Source: Oceanobacillus indicireducens (GTDB lineage: Bacteria; Bacillota; Bacilli; Bacillales; Amphibacillaceae). Taken from it: 64,000 nucleotides of DNA. Location of the stretch: contig NZ_BMOS01000018.1 of NCBI RefSeq assembly GCF_014647195.1, positions 1-64,000 on the forward strand, given 5' to 3'. How positions within the stretch are numbered: position 1 is the first letter of the stretch; each line of letters starts with the position of its first letter. Below, one piece after another: positions 8,933 to 17,395 of the stretch. The notes beneath the pieces are model-generated. The model made no database searches. It was not told the DNA's origin and worked only from the letters and a program-made list of their open reading frames with translations. The position numbers and the translations under genes were made by a program.

Positions 8933-9087
8933 TTATCCCGGTGTAATCATCCGTAAAACTCCACCTCAAAACCTCATGTCCATGTCGAGAAAATTTAGGT
9001 GGGAGATAACGGACTAACATGCCGATTCGTTCAACTAACAATCAATGGGGGATGAAGAAAAATCCCCACTGATTGAAGTCTCACTTT
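8933..9087 (+). repeat. Dispersed two-hairpin repeat, copy 2 (type B)
   Basis: It opens with TTTATCCCGGTGTAA, then a hairpin in which CTCCACCTC pairs with TTAGGTGGGAG inside a CCGT...ACGG outer stem. After GTTCAACTAACAATC comes the palindrome CAATCAATGGGG with CCCCACTGATTG, ending in AAGTCTCACTTTA. The copy at 32515-32674 is its inverted near-twin, sharing the same opening and closing blocks. Confidence 0.8.
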
Positions 9088-9095
9088 ATTGAAAG

Positions 9096-9128
9096 AATAA
9101 AAAGCGAAGTCTAATTAAAGACTCCGCT
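9096..9128 (-). terminator. Terminator on the minus strand
   Basis: Read on the minus strand, AGCGGAGTCT pairs with AGACTTCGCT around AATTA and is followed by TTTTTATT. No gene ends here on that strand, so it terminates either an uncharacterised small RNA or transcription entering from gnt antisense. Confidence 0.7.
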
Positions 9129-9262
9129 ACAGGTTGCCTGCTATTAATGGCAGCCAGCAAATGTGTATATAGGATAAAAGCTGATATACACCGTTACGCC
9201 TAAAAGAATGTCACGCCGATATTCTATCAGCTTTTGTCAAAGGAGCTTAAAAGATCTCCTTC
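9129..9262 (-). ncRNA. Candidate structured small RNA or leader remnant
   Basis: Upstream of the minus-strand terminator lie three further structures. These are a bulged stem (TTGCCTGC with GCAGCCAGCAA, 9134-9160), an 11-bp perfect stem AAAAGCTGATA/TATCAGCTTTT (9176-9186 with 9225-9235) enclosing a repeated GTYACGCC, and a small AAGGAG/CTCCTT hairpin near 9239-9262. No open frame is supported and I match it to no riboswitch class I know. It could be a small RNA ending at 9096 or a decayed leader. Confidence 0.35.
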
Positions 9263-9367
9263 TGATTAAACCTTATCTTATGAAACGCTTTTCAGAGCAA
9301 GGGTTATTTTTAATTAAACTAAGACTCGTGACTACAGTCATAAGAGGTTCAAAATAGTAGTAACAGA

Positions 9368-9398
9368 TTGACATGAAATGCATTTCATAACTTATACT
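9368..9398 (+). promoter_or_regulatory. Promoter with palindromic operator ahead of the lacI stump
   Basis: TTGACA at 9368-9373 and TATACT at 9393-9398 (19-base spacer, or 18 to TTATAC). The spacer holds the perfect 14-bp palindrome TGAAATGCATTTCA at 9374-9387, a size and placement typical of LacI/GalR-family operators. Confidence 0.55.
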
Positions 9399-9443
9399 AG
9401 AATTAATCTTTCGTTGTAAGTACTGATGAAGTAGGGTGAGTAA

Positions 9444-9485
9444 ATGGCAAATATTAAAGATTTGGCCGAGATGGCAGGGTTCTAA
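9444..9485 (+). pseudogene. LacI-family regulator, N-terminal stump
   Basis: The frame reads MANIKDLAEMAGF then stop. The first twelve residues are the first helix and turn of a LacI/GalR DNA-binding domain, which normally continues VSxxTVSRVLN. Here it stops at once and runs into a terminator hairpin. It has the RBS AGGGTGAG and an upstream promoter with a palindromic operator. The rest of the gene has been deleted, probably a former regulator of a sugar operon. Confidence 0.75.
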
Positions 9486-9508
9486 GCAATATGCTTGGAA
9501 CTTTTTTT
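9480..9508 (+). terminator. Terminator directly after the lacI stump
   Basis: TTCTAAGCA pairs with TGCTTGGAA (one G-T) around a 3-base loop, followed by C and seven T. It contains the TAA that closes the stump. Confidence 0.75.
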
Positions 9509-9602
9509 GTGACCATTCTCTCTCCCGGCACTATTTTACGATCCATAGCGGCGTTTTTTTGCAAGTTCACGCCATCATTTACAAAGGTTGAATCCGTTTT
9601 CT

Positions 9603-9631
9603 TTGCATAACAATATGTGATATGATAGGAT
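9603..9631 (+). promoter_or_regulatory. Promoter of the gnt operon
   Basis: TTGCAT at 9603-9608 and TAGGAT at 9626-9631 with a 17-base spacer, directly upstream of the GntR operator. The -10 is weak; TATGAT at 9621-9626 is an alternative with a short spacer. Confidence 0.5.
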
Positions 9632-9637
9632 AGGATT

Positions 9638-9655
9638 ATACTTGTATACAAGTAT
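9638..9655. promoter_or_regulatory. GntR operator
   Basis: ATACTTGTATACAAGTAT is a perfect 18-bp palindrome. As I recall it, this is the sequence of the Bacillus subtilis gnt operator bound by GntR in the absence of gluconate. It lies just downstream of the promoter, so the repressor would block initiation of its own operon. Confidence 0.85.
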
Positions 9656-9700
9656 TCATGTATTTTGTATGTTGATTTCCAATAAGGAGCTGATAAATAT

Positions 9701-10426
9701 ATGTCTATGAAAAGGCTTTATCCTGATCGTTTATTATCATCGACTAATTCGATGGGAGAAAGACTTGTTTCCGAATTGAGAATACGGATTATTTCCCAAG
9801 ATATCCCAAAAGAAAGCGTTCTATCGGAAAATCAAATAGCTAAGGAATATCAGGTAAGTCGCTCCCCAGTCAGAGAAGCTTTGAAAGTATTGGAAAGGGA
9901 AGGTCTCGTTCGTTTGGGAAGGATGGGAGCAATTGTTATTGGCATCTCTGAAAAAGATATTGAGGAAATTTATGATATTAGACTTTTGATTGAAACGTTT
10001 GTCACAGGTCGGTTGCTCGTGTCGCATAATGACGCGTTGTTGAATGAACTGAGGAAAGTCCTGGAAATGATGAAGATTGCCATCAAATACGGGGATGTTG
10101 ATGAATTTTCCTTTAAGGATATCGAGTTTCATGAAATCATTATAAAATCAATTAACCACCAGCAAATTTTAATGGTTTGGAATCAATTGAGACCAGTTAT
10201 GGAATGTCTCATCCTATTATCGATGAGGTATAGGAGCAAGGTTAATTATGAGGATTTCGACCGGATACTGGAAAATCATGAACTTATTATTGAAGCGCTG
10301 TCCACGAAGGATAGCAAACTGATGGACAAAGCATTTTACAGTAATTTCGGTGATGTACAGAACCGGGTGGAAGAACTGTGGACGAATGCGGAAATGATGA
10401 AGAAAGCGAGAGATTATGATGGATGA
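9701..10426 (+). CDS. gntR: Gluconate operon repressor GntR
   Basis: FadR-subfamily repressor of 241 residues. An N-terminal winged helix (about residues 20-85; SENQIAKEYQVSRSPVREALKVLEREG spans the HTH) is followed by an all-helical FCD effector domain with the metal and ligand histidines in FKDIEFHEI and ENHELI. In the known system gluconate releases it from the operator found 46 bases upstream. RBS AAGGAGCTG precedes ATG. The end overlaps the kinase start by 11 bases, so the two are coupled. Confidence 0.92.
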   Translation: MSMKRLYPDRLLSSTNSMGERLVSELRIRIISQDIPKESVLSENQIAKEYQVSRSPVREALKVLEREGLVRLGRMGAIVIGISEKDIEEIYDIRLLIETFVTGRLLVSHNDALLNELRKVLEMMKIAIKYGDVDEFSFKDIEFHEIIIKSINHQQILMVWNQLRPVMECLILLSMRYRSKVNYEDFDRILENHELIIEALSTKDSKLMDKAFYSNFGDVQNRVEELWTNAEMMKKARDYDG

Positions 10427-11996
10427 AAATAGATTTATGCTTGGTGTTGATATTGGAACAACGAGCACGAAAGCAGTTTTATTTCGAGAGACTGGAGAAA
10501 TTATTGCTGAGGAAAATAATGGTTACAAACTGCATACCCCTGATATTTTAACGGCAGAACAAGATCCCGAGGAAATATTCCAAGCCGTTGTATTGTCAAT
10601 TGCAAATGTCATGCGCCGCTCGAAGATAGACCCGGAAAAACTATCATTTATTTCGTTCAGCAGTGCGATGCACAGCGTTATTGCTATGGATGAAAATGAT
10701 CGACCGCTGACACCTTGTATCACTTGGGCAGACAATAGAAGTTCTGAATGGGCAGAGAAGATAAAGGAAGAACATGATGGGCATGATATCTATTTAAAAA
10801 CAGGGACACCGATCCATCCAATGTCTCCACTCAGTAAAATTGCCTGGATAGAACATGAAAAAATAGAGATAGCACGTAAAACGAAGAAATATATCGGAAT
10901 CAAAGAATACATTTTCCATAAATTCTTCGATGAATATGTCGTTGACTATTCAATAGCCTCAGCTATGGGAATGATGAACCTGAAAACGTTGACATGGGAA
11001 GAACGTGCCCTTTCAGTTGCTGGTATAGACGAATCCAAGCTATCGCGTCTCGTTTCGACTCAAGAGATTTTTACAGGTTGTCATCCGGTATTAGCGAAAG
11101 AGATGGGAATTTCGGAGTCAACTCGCTTATGTATCGGTGCAAGTGATGGTGTCCTGTCAAACATTGGTGTGAATGCTATCGGTGAGGGAGAGGTTGCTGT
11201 CACGATTGGCACGAGTGGAGCAATCAGAACGGTCATTCCAGAACCGAAAACAGATGCAAAAGGACGTATCTTCTGTTATGCCTTGACAGAGGATCATTGG
11301 GTTATCGGTGGTCCAGTCAACAATGGCGGGATGGTGTTGCGCTGGATTCGCGATGAGCTTGCCGCAAGTGAAGTGGAGACTGCCAACCGATTGGGGATTG
11401 ATGCATACGATGTCTTGACTCGGATTGCTGATGGTGTTGAACCAGGTGCAAATGGGCTCCTGTTCCATCCATTCTTAGCTGGTGAACGAGCGCCACTATG
11501 GAGTGCAGATGTTAAGGGGTCCTTTATTGGCCTGACATTGAATCATAAGAAAGAACACATGATACGTGCTGCTTTGGAAGGAGTTATTTTCAATCTATAC
11601 ACTGTATTTTTAGCTTTGACGGAAGTTATGGATACACCGGTCACTTCCATTAAGGCAACTGGCGGGTTTTCCCGTTCAAAAGTATGGCGGCAGATGATGG
11701 CCGACATATTTGATCAAGAGGTAATCATTCCGGAAAGTTATGAATCATCCTGTCTTGGAGCATGTTTATTGGGGCTTTACGCTGAAAAGAAAATAAACTC
11801 TTTTGATGTTGTCCAAGATCTGATTGGTGCAACTTATAAACATACACCAAACGCGGCTAACGAAGAAGTATATCGTAAACTTATTCCGATATTCATCAAT
11901 ATATCGAGAGTTCTCGAACAAGAATATAAGAATCTTTCGGAGTACCAGAAGAATACACATAAAAATGACGAAGGTCATTTAAATAAAAAATATTAG
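10416..11996 (+). CDS. gntK: Gluconokinase, FGGY family
   Basis: Phosphorylates gluconate to 6-phosphogluconate. The 526-residue protein has both FGGY halves: an N-terminal phosphate loop GVDIGTTSTKAVLF near residues 9-22 and the C-terminal ATP-binding motif with ATGGFSRSKVWRQMMADIF. Length is close to the Bacillus GntK. The GTSGA loop around residue 267 is intact. The start overlaps gntR, and gntP follows after 11 bases. Confidence 0.92.
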   Translation: MMDENRFMLGVDIGTTSTKAVLFRETGEIIAEENNGYKLHTPDILTAEQDPEEIFQAVVLSIANVMRRSKIDPEKLSFISFSSAMHSVIAMDENDRPLTPCITWADNRSSEWAEKIKEEHDGHDIYLKTGTPIHPMSPLSKIAWIEHEKIEIARKTKKYIGIKEYIFHKFFDEYVVDYSIASAMGMMNLKTLTWEERALSVAGIDESKLSRLVSTQEIFTGCHPVLAKEMGISESTRLCIGASDGVLSNIGVNAIGEGEVAVTIGTSGAIRTVIPEPKTDAKGRIFCYALTEDHWVIGGPVNNGGMVLRWIRDELAASEVETANRLGIDAYDVLTRIADGVEPGANGLLFHPFLAGERAPLWSADVKGSFIGLTLNHKKEHMIRAALEGVIFNLYTVFLALTEVMDTPVTSIKATGGFSRSKVWRQMMADIFDQEVIIPESYESSCLGACLLGLYAEKKINSFDVVQDLIGATYKHTPNAANEEVYRKLIPIFINISRVLEQEYKNLSEYQKNTHKNDEGHLNKKY

Positions 11997-12007
11997 GAGT
12001 GAATCAC

Positions 12008-13375
12008 ATGTCTTTAGCTGGAAATATGTATCCATTGCTCATTGTTGCTTTGGGAGTTATTGTCCTACTGATCCTTATCATGAAATTGAACTTGAACACA
12101 TTTATTTCTTTAGTTATCGTTTCCTTCTTGGTGGCTCTTGCTTTGGGTATGCCACTCGGCGATATCGTTGATTCGATTGAGAGTGGGATGGGCGGAACAC
12201 TTGGCAGCATCGCGTTAATCTTTGGATTCGGTGCTATTCTTGGTAAGCTCGTTGCAGATGCTGGGGGTGCTCAGCGGATCGCGATGACTTTGATCAATCG
12301 GTTTGGCGAAAAAAATATCCAGTGGGCTGTAGTGATTGCATCATTCATCATTGGTATTGCTTTATTCTTTGAAGTAGGTCTTGTATTACTTATTCCTATT
12401 GTCTATCAGATTGCAAAGCAGTTAAGAGTTTCCATTCTTTATTTGGGAATACCGATGGCTACTGCCTTGTCGGTTACTCACGGGTTCTTGCCGCCACATC
12501 CAGGACCGACGGTGATTGCTCAGCAGTATGATGCAAATATTGGTATGGTGCTGGTGTATGGGTTCATTATTGCGGTTCCTACTGCGATTATAGCAGGTCC
12601 ATTATTCACTAGAGTAGCTAAAAAATTAGTCCCGGAAGCTTTTGAAAAAACAGGCGACATCAAGGCTGTCGGTGAGGTTAAGGAATTCAAACTGGAAGAT
12701 ACTCCAGGTTTCGGTGTAAGTGTTATGACAGCTTTATTCCCGGTTATTTTAATGGCATTAGCCACAATTGTCCAGTTATTGGAGGACATTTGGAATATAC
12801 CGGGCAACGTGTTTATCGATATTATCCACTTGATTGGTGAACCGACGACAGCACTGTTGATTTCAGTTCTGATTGCAGTGTATACGATGGGGGTTGCCCG
12901 GCAAATTCCGATGAAGCAAGTTATGGCCTCTGCGGAAGAATCGATCCGTTCCATTGGAATGATGCTCTTGATCATTGGGGGTGGCGGAGTATTTAAGCAA
13001 GTATTAATTGACGGCGGAGTTGGTGATGCAGTAGCAGATATCTTTGCAGGCAGCAATTTATCTCCGCTCATATTAGCTTGGCTTATTGCAGCCATCTTAA
13101 GAATTGCACTAGGTTCAGCTACAGTCGCGGCACTCACGACAGCTGGATTGGTCATTCCCTTGATGCAAGGTTCTGATGTCAACCTTGCGCTGATGGTTCT
13201 TGCAACTGGAGCGGGTAGTGTCATCGCTTCCCATGTAAACGATGCGGGATTCTGGATGTTTAAGGAGTTCTTTGGCTTGACGATGAAAGAGACATTTTCA
13301 ACTTGGACCTTACTGGAAACAATCATTTCGGTAGTCGGGTTAGGTTTCATTTTACTATTAAGTATCTTTGTGTAA
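12008..13375 (+). CDS. gntP: Gluconate permease, GntP family
   Basis: Gluconate:proton symporter of 455 residues with about twelve to fourteen membrane segments. Family signatures are IFGFGAILGKLVADAGGAQRIA, the HGFLPPHPGP loop, and a late GSATVAALTTAG / HVNDAGFW region. ATG 12008 follows AGGAGTG by eight bases; an in-frame GTG at 11999 lies on the binding site itself. It imports the substrate of GntK. Confidence 0.93.
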   Translation: MSLAGNMYPLLIVALGVIVLLILIMKLNLNTFISLVIVSFLVALALGMPLGDIVDSIESGMGGTLGSIALIFGFGAILGKLVADAGGAQRIAMTLINRFGEKNIQWAVVIASFIIGIALFFEVGLVLLIPIVYQIAKQLRVSILYLGIPMATALSVTHGFLPPHPGPTVIAQQYDANIGMVLVYGFIIAVPTAIIAGPLFTRVAKKLVPEAFEKTGDIKAVGEVKEFKLEDTPGFGVSVMTALFPVILMALATIVQLLEDIWNIPGNVFIDIIHLIGEPTTALLISVLIAVYTMGVARQIPMKQVMASAEESIRSIGMMLLIIGGGGVFKQVLIDGGVGDAVADIFAGSNLSPLILAWLIAAILRIALGSATVAALTTAGLVIPLMQGSDVNLALMVLATGAGSVIASHVNDAGFWMFKEFFGLTMKETFSTWTLLETIISVVGLGFILLLSIFV

Positions 13376-13407
13376 AAATACTTAAATAATGAAAGGACTT
13401 GTAAATA

Positions 13408-14832
13408 TTGCGTCATTCAATCGGTATATTTGGTCTAGGAGTTATGGGATCAAGCCTCGCAAAAAACATGCTGAATCATGATGAACGTGTTGCGCTTTAT
13501 AACTATACTCCTGATTTGACGAAGCAATTTATTGAGGATTTCCCTCATCAGAATGCGACGGCATATGAAGATTTGGAACAATTTATTGAGTCATTGGAAA
13601 AACCAAGGAAAATATTTCTTATGGTGACAGCAGGAAGTATTACAGATTCAGTCATCAACTCGATTGTCCCCTTACTTGATAAGGGAGATATTATCATGGA
13701 TGGTGGGAATGCCAACTTTCAAGATTCAACAAGACGGTTCCATTCATTGAAGAAATTAGGTATCGATTTTCTAAGTGTTGGTGTATCTGGCGGAGAGACC
13801 GGTGCATTGAATGGACCTGCTCTGATGCCGAGCGGCGAAAAGGATGTATATGATAAAGTGGCGCCGATCCTTGAAAAGATGGCTGCAAAGGTCAATGGTA
13901 AACCTTGCTGCTCCTATATCGGGACAGAAGGGTCAGGCCATTACGTGAAAATGGTCCATAATGGCATCGAATATGCCGACATGCAGCTAATATCGGAAGC
14001 TTACCAATTCTTAAGGAAAATCATCGGTCTTGATGTCAAAGAGATAGCAGCTATTTTTGCTGAGTGGAATGAATGGGAATTGAAGAGTTATCTAATAGAA
14101 ATTACGAGCGATATATTGAATTATGATGATCCGGAAACATCTCAGCCAATTATCGATGTTATACTAGATAAGGCTGGACAGAAAGGCACTGGGAAGTGGA
14201 CAAGTAAAGATGCGTTAGATATTGGTGTTCCTGCTTCGATTATTACGGAGTCGGTTTTTGCGAGATATCTCTCTTCTTTAAAAGATGAACGTGTGGAAGC
14301 GGCAAACTATTTAGCTGGACCGAAAATGGAATTGGAGATTTCGGATAAAGATTATTGGATCAATCTTGTCAAAGAAGCATTATTTATGGGGAAAATCTGT
14401 ACGTATGCTCAAGGATTTATGCAATACAAGCAAGCGGCTGAACATTATGGATGGGACTTGCAGTTGGACGAAATCGCACTCATTTTCAGGGGAGGCTGCA
14501 TTATCCAGGCGGAATTCCTCGAGTCAGTGAGTCAGGCATTTCAAGCAGATCCGGAATTGAAAAATATATTGCGGGCGCCTTACTTTCAGGAAAAGGCGAA
14601 TGATTATGAGGGGGCATTAAGAAGGGTTGTCATGAAAGCGATGGAAAACGGATTGTCCATTCCGTGTCTAAGTTCTTCTTTATCATTTTATGATGGCTAT
14701 CGTTCTCCAAGGAACGGAGCCGAATTGATTCAGGCACAACGGGATTACTTTGGCGCCCATACGTATAAACGTGTCGATAAAGCAGGCGTTTTCCATACGG
14801 AATGGGGAACAGATCCCATGAGCAGGGATTAG
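13408..14832 (+). CDS. gntZ: 6-phosphogluconate dehydrogenase, decarboxylating
   Basis: Oxidises 6-phosphogluconate to ribulose 5-phosphate with CO2 release, finishing the gluconate branch into the pentose phosphate pathway. The 474 residues open with a Rossmann motif GIFGLGVMGSSLAKNM. The substrate site GVSGGETGALNGPALMPSG and the catalytic VKMVHNGIEYADMQ (Lys, Asn) are intact. The C-terminal arm ends HTEWG. The start is TTG after GAAAGGAC. It is the last gene of the operon, as in B. subtilis. Confidence 0.93.
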   Translation: MRHSIGIFGLGVMGSSLAKNMLNHDERVALYNYTPDLTKQFIEDFPHQNATAYEDLEQFIESLEKPRKIFLMVTAGSITDSVINSIVPLLDKGDIIMDGGNANFQDSTRRFHSLKKLGIDFLSVGVSGGETGALNGPALMPSGEKDVYDKVAPILEKMAAKVNGKPCCSYIGTEGSGHYVKMVHNGIEYADMQLISEAYQFLRKIIGLDVKEIAAIFAEWNEWELKSYLIEITSDILNYDDPETSQPIIDVILDKAGQKGTGKWTSKDALDIGVPASIITESVFARYLSSLKDERVEAANYLAGPKMELEISDKDYWINLVKEALFMGKICTYAQGFMQYKQAAEHYGWDLQLDEIALIFRGGCIIQAEFLESVSQAFQADPELKNILRAPYFQEKANDYEGALRRVVMKAMENGLSIPCLSSSLSFYDGYRSPRNGAELIQAQRDYFGAHTYKRVDKAGVFHTEWGTDPMSRD

Positions 14833-14851
14833 AAAACCTATTTAATTTACA

Positions 14852-14889
14852 CTTAAACGACCACCAGCTTTTGCAGGTGGTCGTTTAAG
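14852..14889 (+). terminator. Hairpin at the end of the gnt operon
   Basis: A 14-bp perfect stem CTTAAACGACCACC/GGTGGTCGTTTAAG around a ten-base loop, 20 bases after gntZ. The T run is short, so efficiency is uncertain. Confidence 0.65.
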
Positions 14890-14961
14890 AAGAAGTTGAT
14901 TGAAAGAGGGACAGCAATAACTGGACCTATTTCTAAATACAGGTGAAAGGAGGACGAGAGA

Positions 14962-15741
14962 GTGACTGAACAAAGCGTAATTTTCTTTGATATAGATGGT
15001 ACCTTGCTGGACCATAACAAAGAGTTGCCAGCCACAGCAAAAGAAGCGATATTTCAATTAAAAGAAAACGGCCATGTAGTCGCGATTGCTACAGGGAGAG
15101 CTCCATTTATGTATGCTGATTTGCGGGAAGAATTGGGGATTCATTCTTATGTGAGCTATAATGGACAATACGTTGTTTTAGAGGGGGAAGTGATCTATAC
15201 GAATCCTTTAAATAAGTCTTCTCTGTTAAACTTTACGGAGAAAGCCTTACACAATAATCATCCCGTTGTGTATATGGATCACGAAGATATGCGGGCAAAT
15301 GTCCCGGAACATCCGTATATTAACGAAAGTATTGCCAGTTTAAAAATCAATCAATTCCCAACGCATGACCCTTATTATTATCAAGATCGTGCGCTGTACC
15401 AAACGCTGCTATTTTGTGCAGAAGGTGAGGAAAAGCAGTATGAAAGGGAATTTAAAGATTTTGATTTTGTAAGATGGCATCCTGTATCAGTAGATGTCGT
15501 TCCAAAGGGCGGATCGAAGGCTATAGGGATTAAAAAAATGGTTGAAAAACTTGGGATCCCGCGCGATAGACAATATGCTTTTGGAGATGGGTTGAACGAT
15601 TTGGAAATGTTAAGTTCGATTGAAAACAGTGTTGCGATGGGAAATGCAGAAGAAGTGATAAAATTAGCTGCAAAATATGTTACGCATCCCGTTGATGATG
15701 ACGGAATCTATCATGGTCTGAAGATGGCAGGCTTGTTGTGA
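14962..15741 (+). CDS. Cof-type HAD-superfamily phosphatase
   Basis: Cytosolic sugar-phosphate or nucleotide phosphatase of 259 residues with a C2B cap. The motifs are FFDIDGTLLDHNKELP (nucleophile Asp, residues 9-13), IATGR, the lysine in PKGGSKAIGI, and FGDGLNDLEML. The start is GTG after AAAGGAGGACG. It resembles the Bacillus YkrA/YwtE group. It lies between gnt and cit units and could be transcribed on its own. The substrate is unknown. Confidence 0.82.
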   Translation: MTEQSVIFFDIDGTLLDHNKELPATAKEAIFQLKENGHVVAIATGRAPFMYADLREELGIHSYVSYNGQYVVLEGEVIYTNPLNKSSLLNFTEKALHNNHPVVYMDHEDMRANVPEHPYINESIASLKINQFPTHDPYYYQDRALYQTLLFCAEGEEKQYEREFKDFDFVRWHPVSVDVVPKGGSKAIGIKKMVEKLGIPRDRQYAFGDGLNDLEMLSSIENSVAMGNAEEVIKLAAKYVTHPVDDDGIYHGLKMAGLL

Positions 15742-15843
15742 TTTAATTGCTGAAAAAAATTAGTGAAGTATGCGAATTAAAGATTGCATCATTACTAAGT
15801 ACAGCATGTCTAGTTAATAAGAATATATAAGGATATGGATTAA

Positions 15844-15880
15844 AAAAACGAAGTCTGCCTAAAGCGAGACTTCGTTTTTA
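15844..15880. terminator. Bidirectional terminator between HAD phosphatase and citM
   Basis: AAAAACGAAGTCT pairs with AGACTTCGTTTTT around a ten-base loop. Runs of A and T on each side let it act on both converging genes. Confidence 0.85.
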
Positions 15881-15913
15881 AATTTTACTTCATGTTTTTA
15901 AATTTTACTTCAT
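15874..15913. repeat. Tandem duplication of 20 bp at the citM 3' end
   Basis: GTTTTTAAATTTTACTTCAT occurs twice in direct tandem. The second unit runs up to the stop codon of the citrate transporter, and the first overlaps the terminator arm. Confidence 0.9.
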
Positions 15914-17244
15914 TATATAGAGACAACTCCAACCAAGACAGCAACAATTAACAACGCAATACTAATTCCCCACATCCAGAACAAGGAATAACGGATGTGT
16001 TTCCCCATCTCGAGTCCAGCGAGTCCAAGTGCAAGCCAAAGTGCGGGCGAGAAGGGACTGACGAATGTACCGACAATATTTCCAATTATCATGGCGTAGG
16101 CGGTAGACAATGAATCAATGCCAAACCCGACAGCCATTTGGTCAACAACCGGGAGTAACGCAAAATAATAGGCGTCTGTACTTAATAATAAATCGAATGG
16201 CACCCCGAAGAAACCAATGATTAAATGTAAATATGGCGCAATGAATGCCGGAATGATTGTTACAAGATTAGCTGCAATCGAGTTAAGCATTCCCGTTTCC
16301 GTTAAAATTCCAAGAAATGACCCGGCAGCAAGGATAATCGTTGCCATAGTGAGGGCGCTAGGTGCATGTTCCTTTATTCGGTCTGACTGCTGTTTTACAT
16401 CTGGATAGTTCAGCGGAAGTGCAATACTAAGTCCAATCATGAATGCGAATCCTGCTGGAATAATTCCCCAGACAAGAACACCGATAACAGATAGAAAAAG
16501 AATCGCATTAACCCAGATTAACTTTGGTCGTGCGAGTGATCCTTCCACTTTTAACTGATCGGAATCACCATTCACTTTGTCTACTGCAGCCGCTGCTTCT
16601 TCCGCGCTTACCAAGCCATACTTTTTACTAATTCTTCTTTGTTCCCTTATACCGAGAAATACTGCTAGAATAACCAATAAAGCGATTCCAATTACCTGAA
16701 TTAAAATTAAGGGACGCCACAATTCGGTTACATCAACGTTTAATACAGAAGCAGTTCGTCCTAATGGTCCTGCCCAGGGCACCATGTTCATAATACTCGC
16801 GCTACCGCCAATCAACAGCAGTAGTAAATATGGATTCATCTTCAAATGATTATACAATGGCAGCAGGGCAGGAATCGTAATAAGAAACGTGGATGCCCCA
16901 GCACCATCGAGATGAGCGATTGCCGCGATAATGACCGTACCGACACTCACGGTAATAACGTTTCCTTTTGTCCATTTAATCAAGGTACGGATTAATGGAT
17001 CGAATAATCCCGCGTCTTGCATCACGCCAAAGAATAGAATCGCAAAAATAAACATAATGGCAACATTCATGACGGTTAGAATTCCCTCAGAGAAAAAGTC
17101 ACCAATTTCAGCAAAGCCAAATCCTGCAAGCACAGCAGCGATTAATGGGACAAGTACCATCGCTACAATAGGTGTTACCTTGTTGGTAATTAATAATAAT
17201 ACGATAATCAAAATAGTTAAAAATCCAATGATACTCAAACTCAT
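15913..17244 (-). CDS. citM: Citrate:cation symporter, CitMHS family
   Basis: Transporter of 443 residues with about twelve membrane segments, taking up citrate complexed to a divalent metal. Visible family features are the FFGVMQDAGLFDPLI segment, HLDGAGASTFLITIPALLPLY, a central polar loop around 210-240 and the FGVPFDLLLSTDAYYFALLP region. RBS GGGGGAG precedes ATG. It lies downstream of citS-citT on the same strand with a 150-base gap holding a cre-like site, the same logic as B. subtilis citM (induction by CitST, repression by CcpA). Confidence 0.88.
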   Translation of the reverse strand: MSLSIIGFLTILIIVLLLITNKVTPIVAMVLVPLIAAVLAGFGFAEIGDFFSEGILTVMNVAIMFIFAILFFGVMQDAGLFDPLIRTLIKWTKGNVITVSVGTVIIAAIAHLDGAGASTFLITIPALLPLYNHLKMNPYLLLLLIGGSASIMNMVPWAGPLGRTASVLNVDVTELWRPLILIQVIGIALLVILAVFLGIREQRRISKKYGLVSAEEAAAAVDKVNGDSDQLKVEGSLARPKLIWVNAILFLSVIGVLVWGIIPAGFAFMIGLSIALPLNYPDVKQQSDRIKEHAPSALTMATIILAAGSFLGILTETGMLNSIAANLVTIIPAFIAPYLHLIIGFFGVPFDLLLSTDAYYFALLPVVDQMAVGFGIDSLSTAYAMIIGNIVGTFVSPFSPALWLALGLAGLEMGKHIRYSLFWMWGISIALLIVAVLVGVVSI

Positions 17245-17285
17245 ATCTTTCTCCCCCTAACTATATACAAGCTCTCTTTACATTT

Positions 17286-17299
17286 TGTAAGCGCTCGCA
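17286..17299. promoter_or_regulatory. Catabolite-responsive element (cre) upstream of citM
   Basis: TGTAAGCGCTCGCA fits the cre consensus TGWAANCGNTNWCA at all but one position (G at position 12). It sits 42 bases ahead of the citM start, where CcpA could repress transport in the presence of glucose. Confidence 0.65.
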
Positions 17300-17395
17300 T
17301 ATCGATGTAACTTTCCGTAAGATTAGCTTTTTAAAAATTTACCATACAGAAAGAGGGAAAGAAATATTTCTTGCATAAAAAGAATAATTTATATA

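Noticed and set aside
8829-9041. Minus-strand 70-codon frame over the MFS start
   Set aside because: Runs through the dispersed repeat in a frame different from the MFS gene; explained by the repeat.
9281-9300. TGAAACGCTTTTCA as a cre site
   Set aside because: Palindromic look, but the central CG is displaced by one base from the cre consensus; mentioned only as a hint.
12520-13416. Long minus-strand open frame (298 codons) opposite gntP
   Set aside because: It lies antisense to a clear permease gene, has no ribosome site and no family-like sequence; it is a shadow of the codon pattern of a hydrophobic protein.
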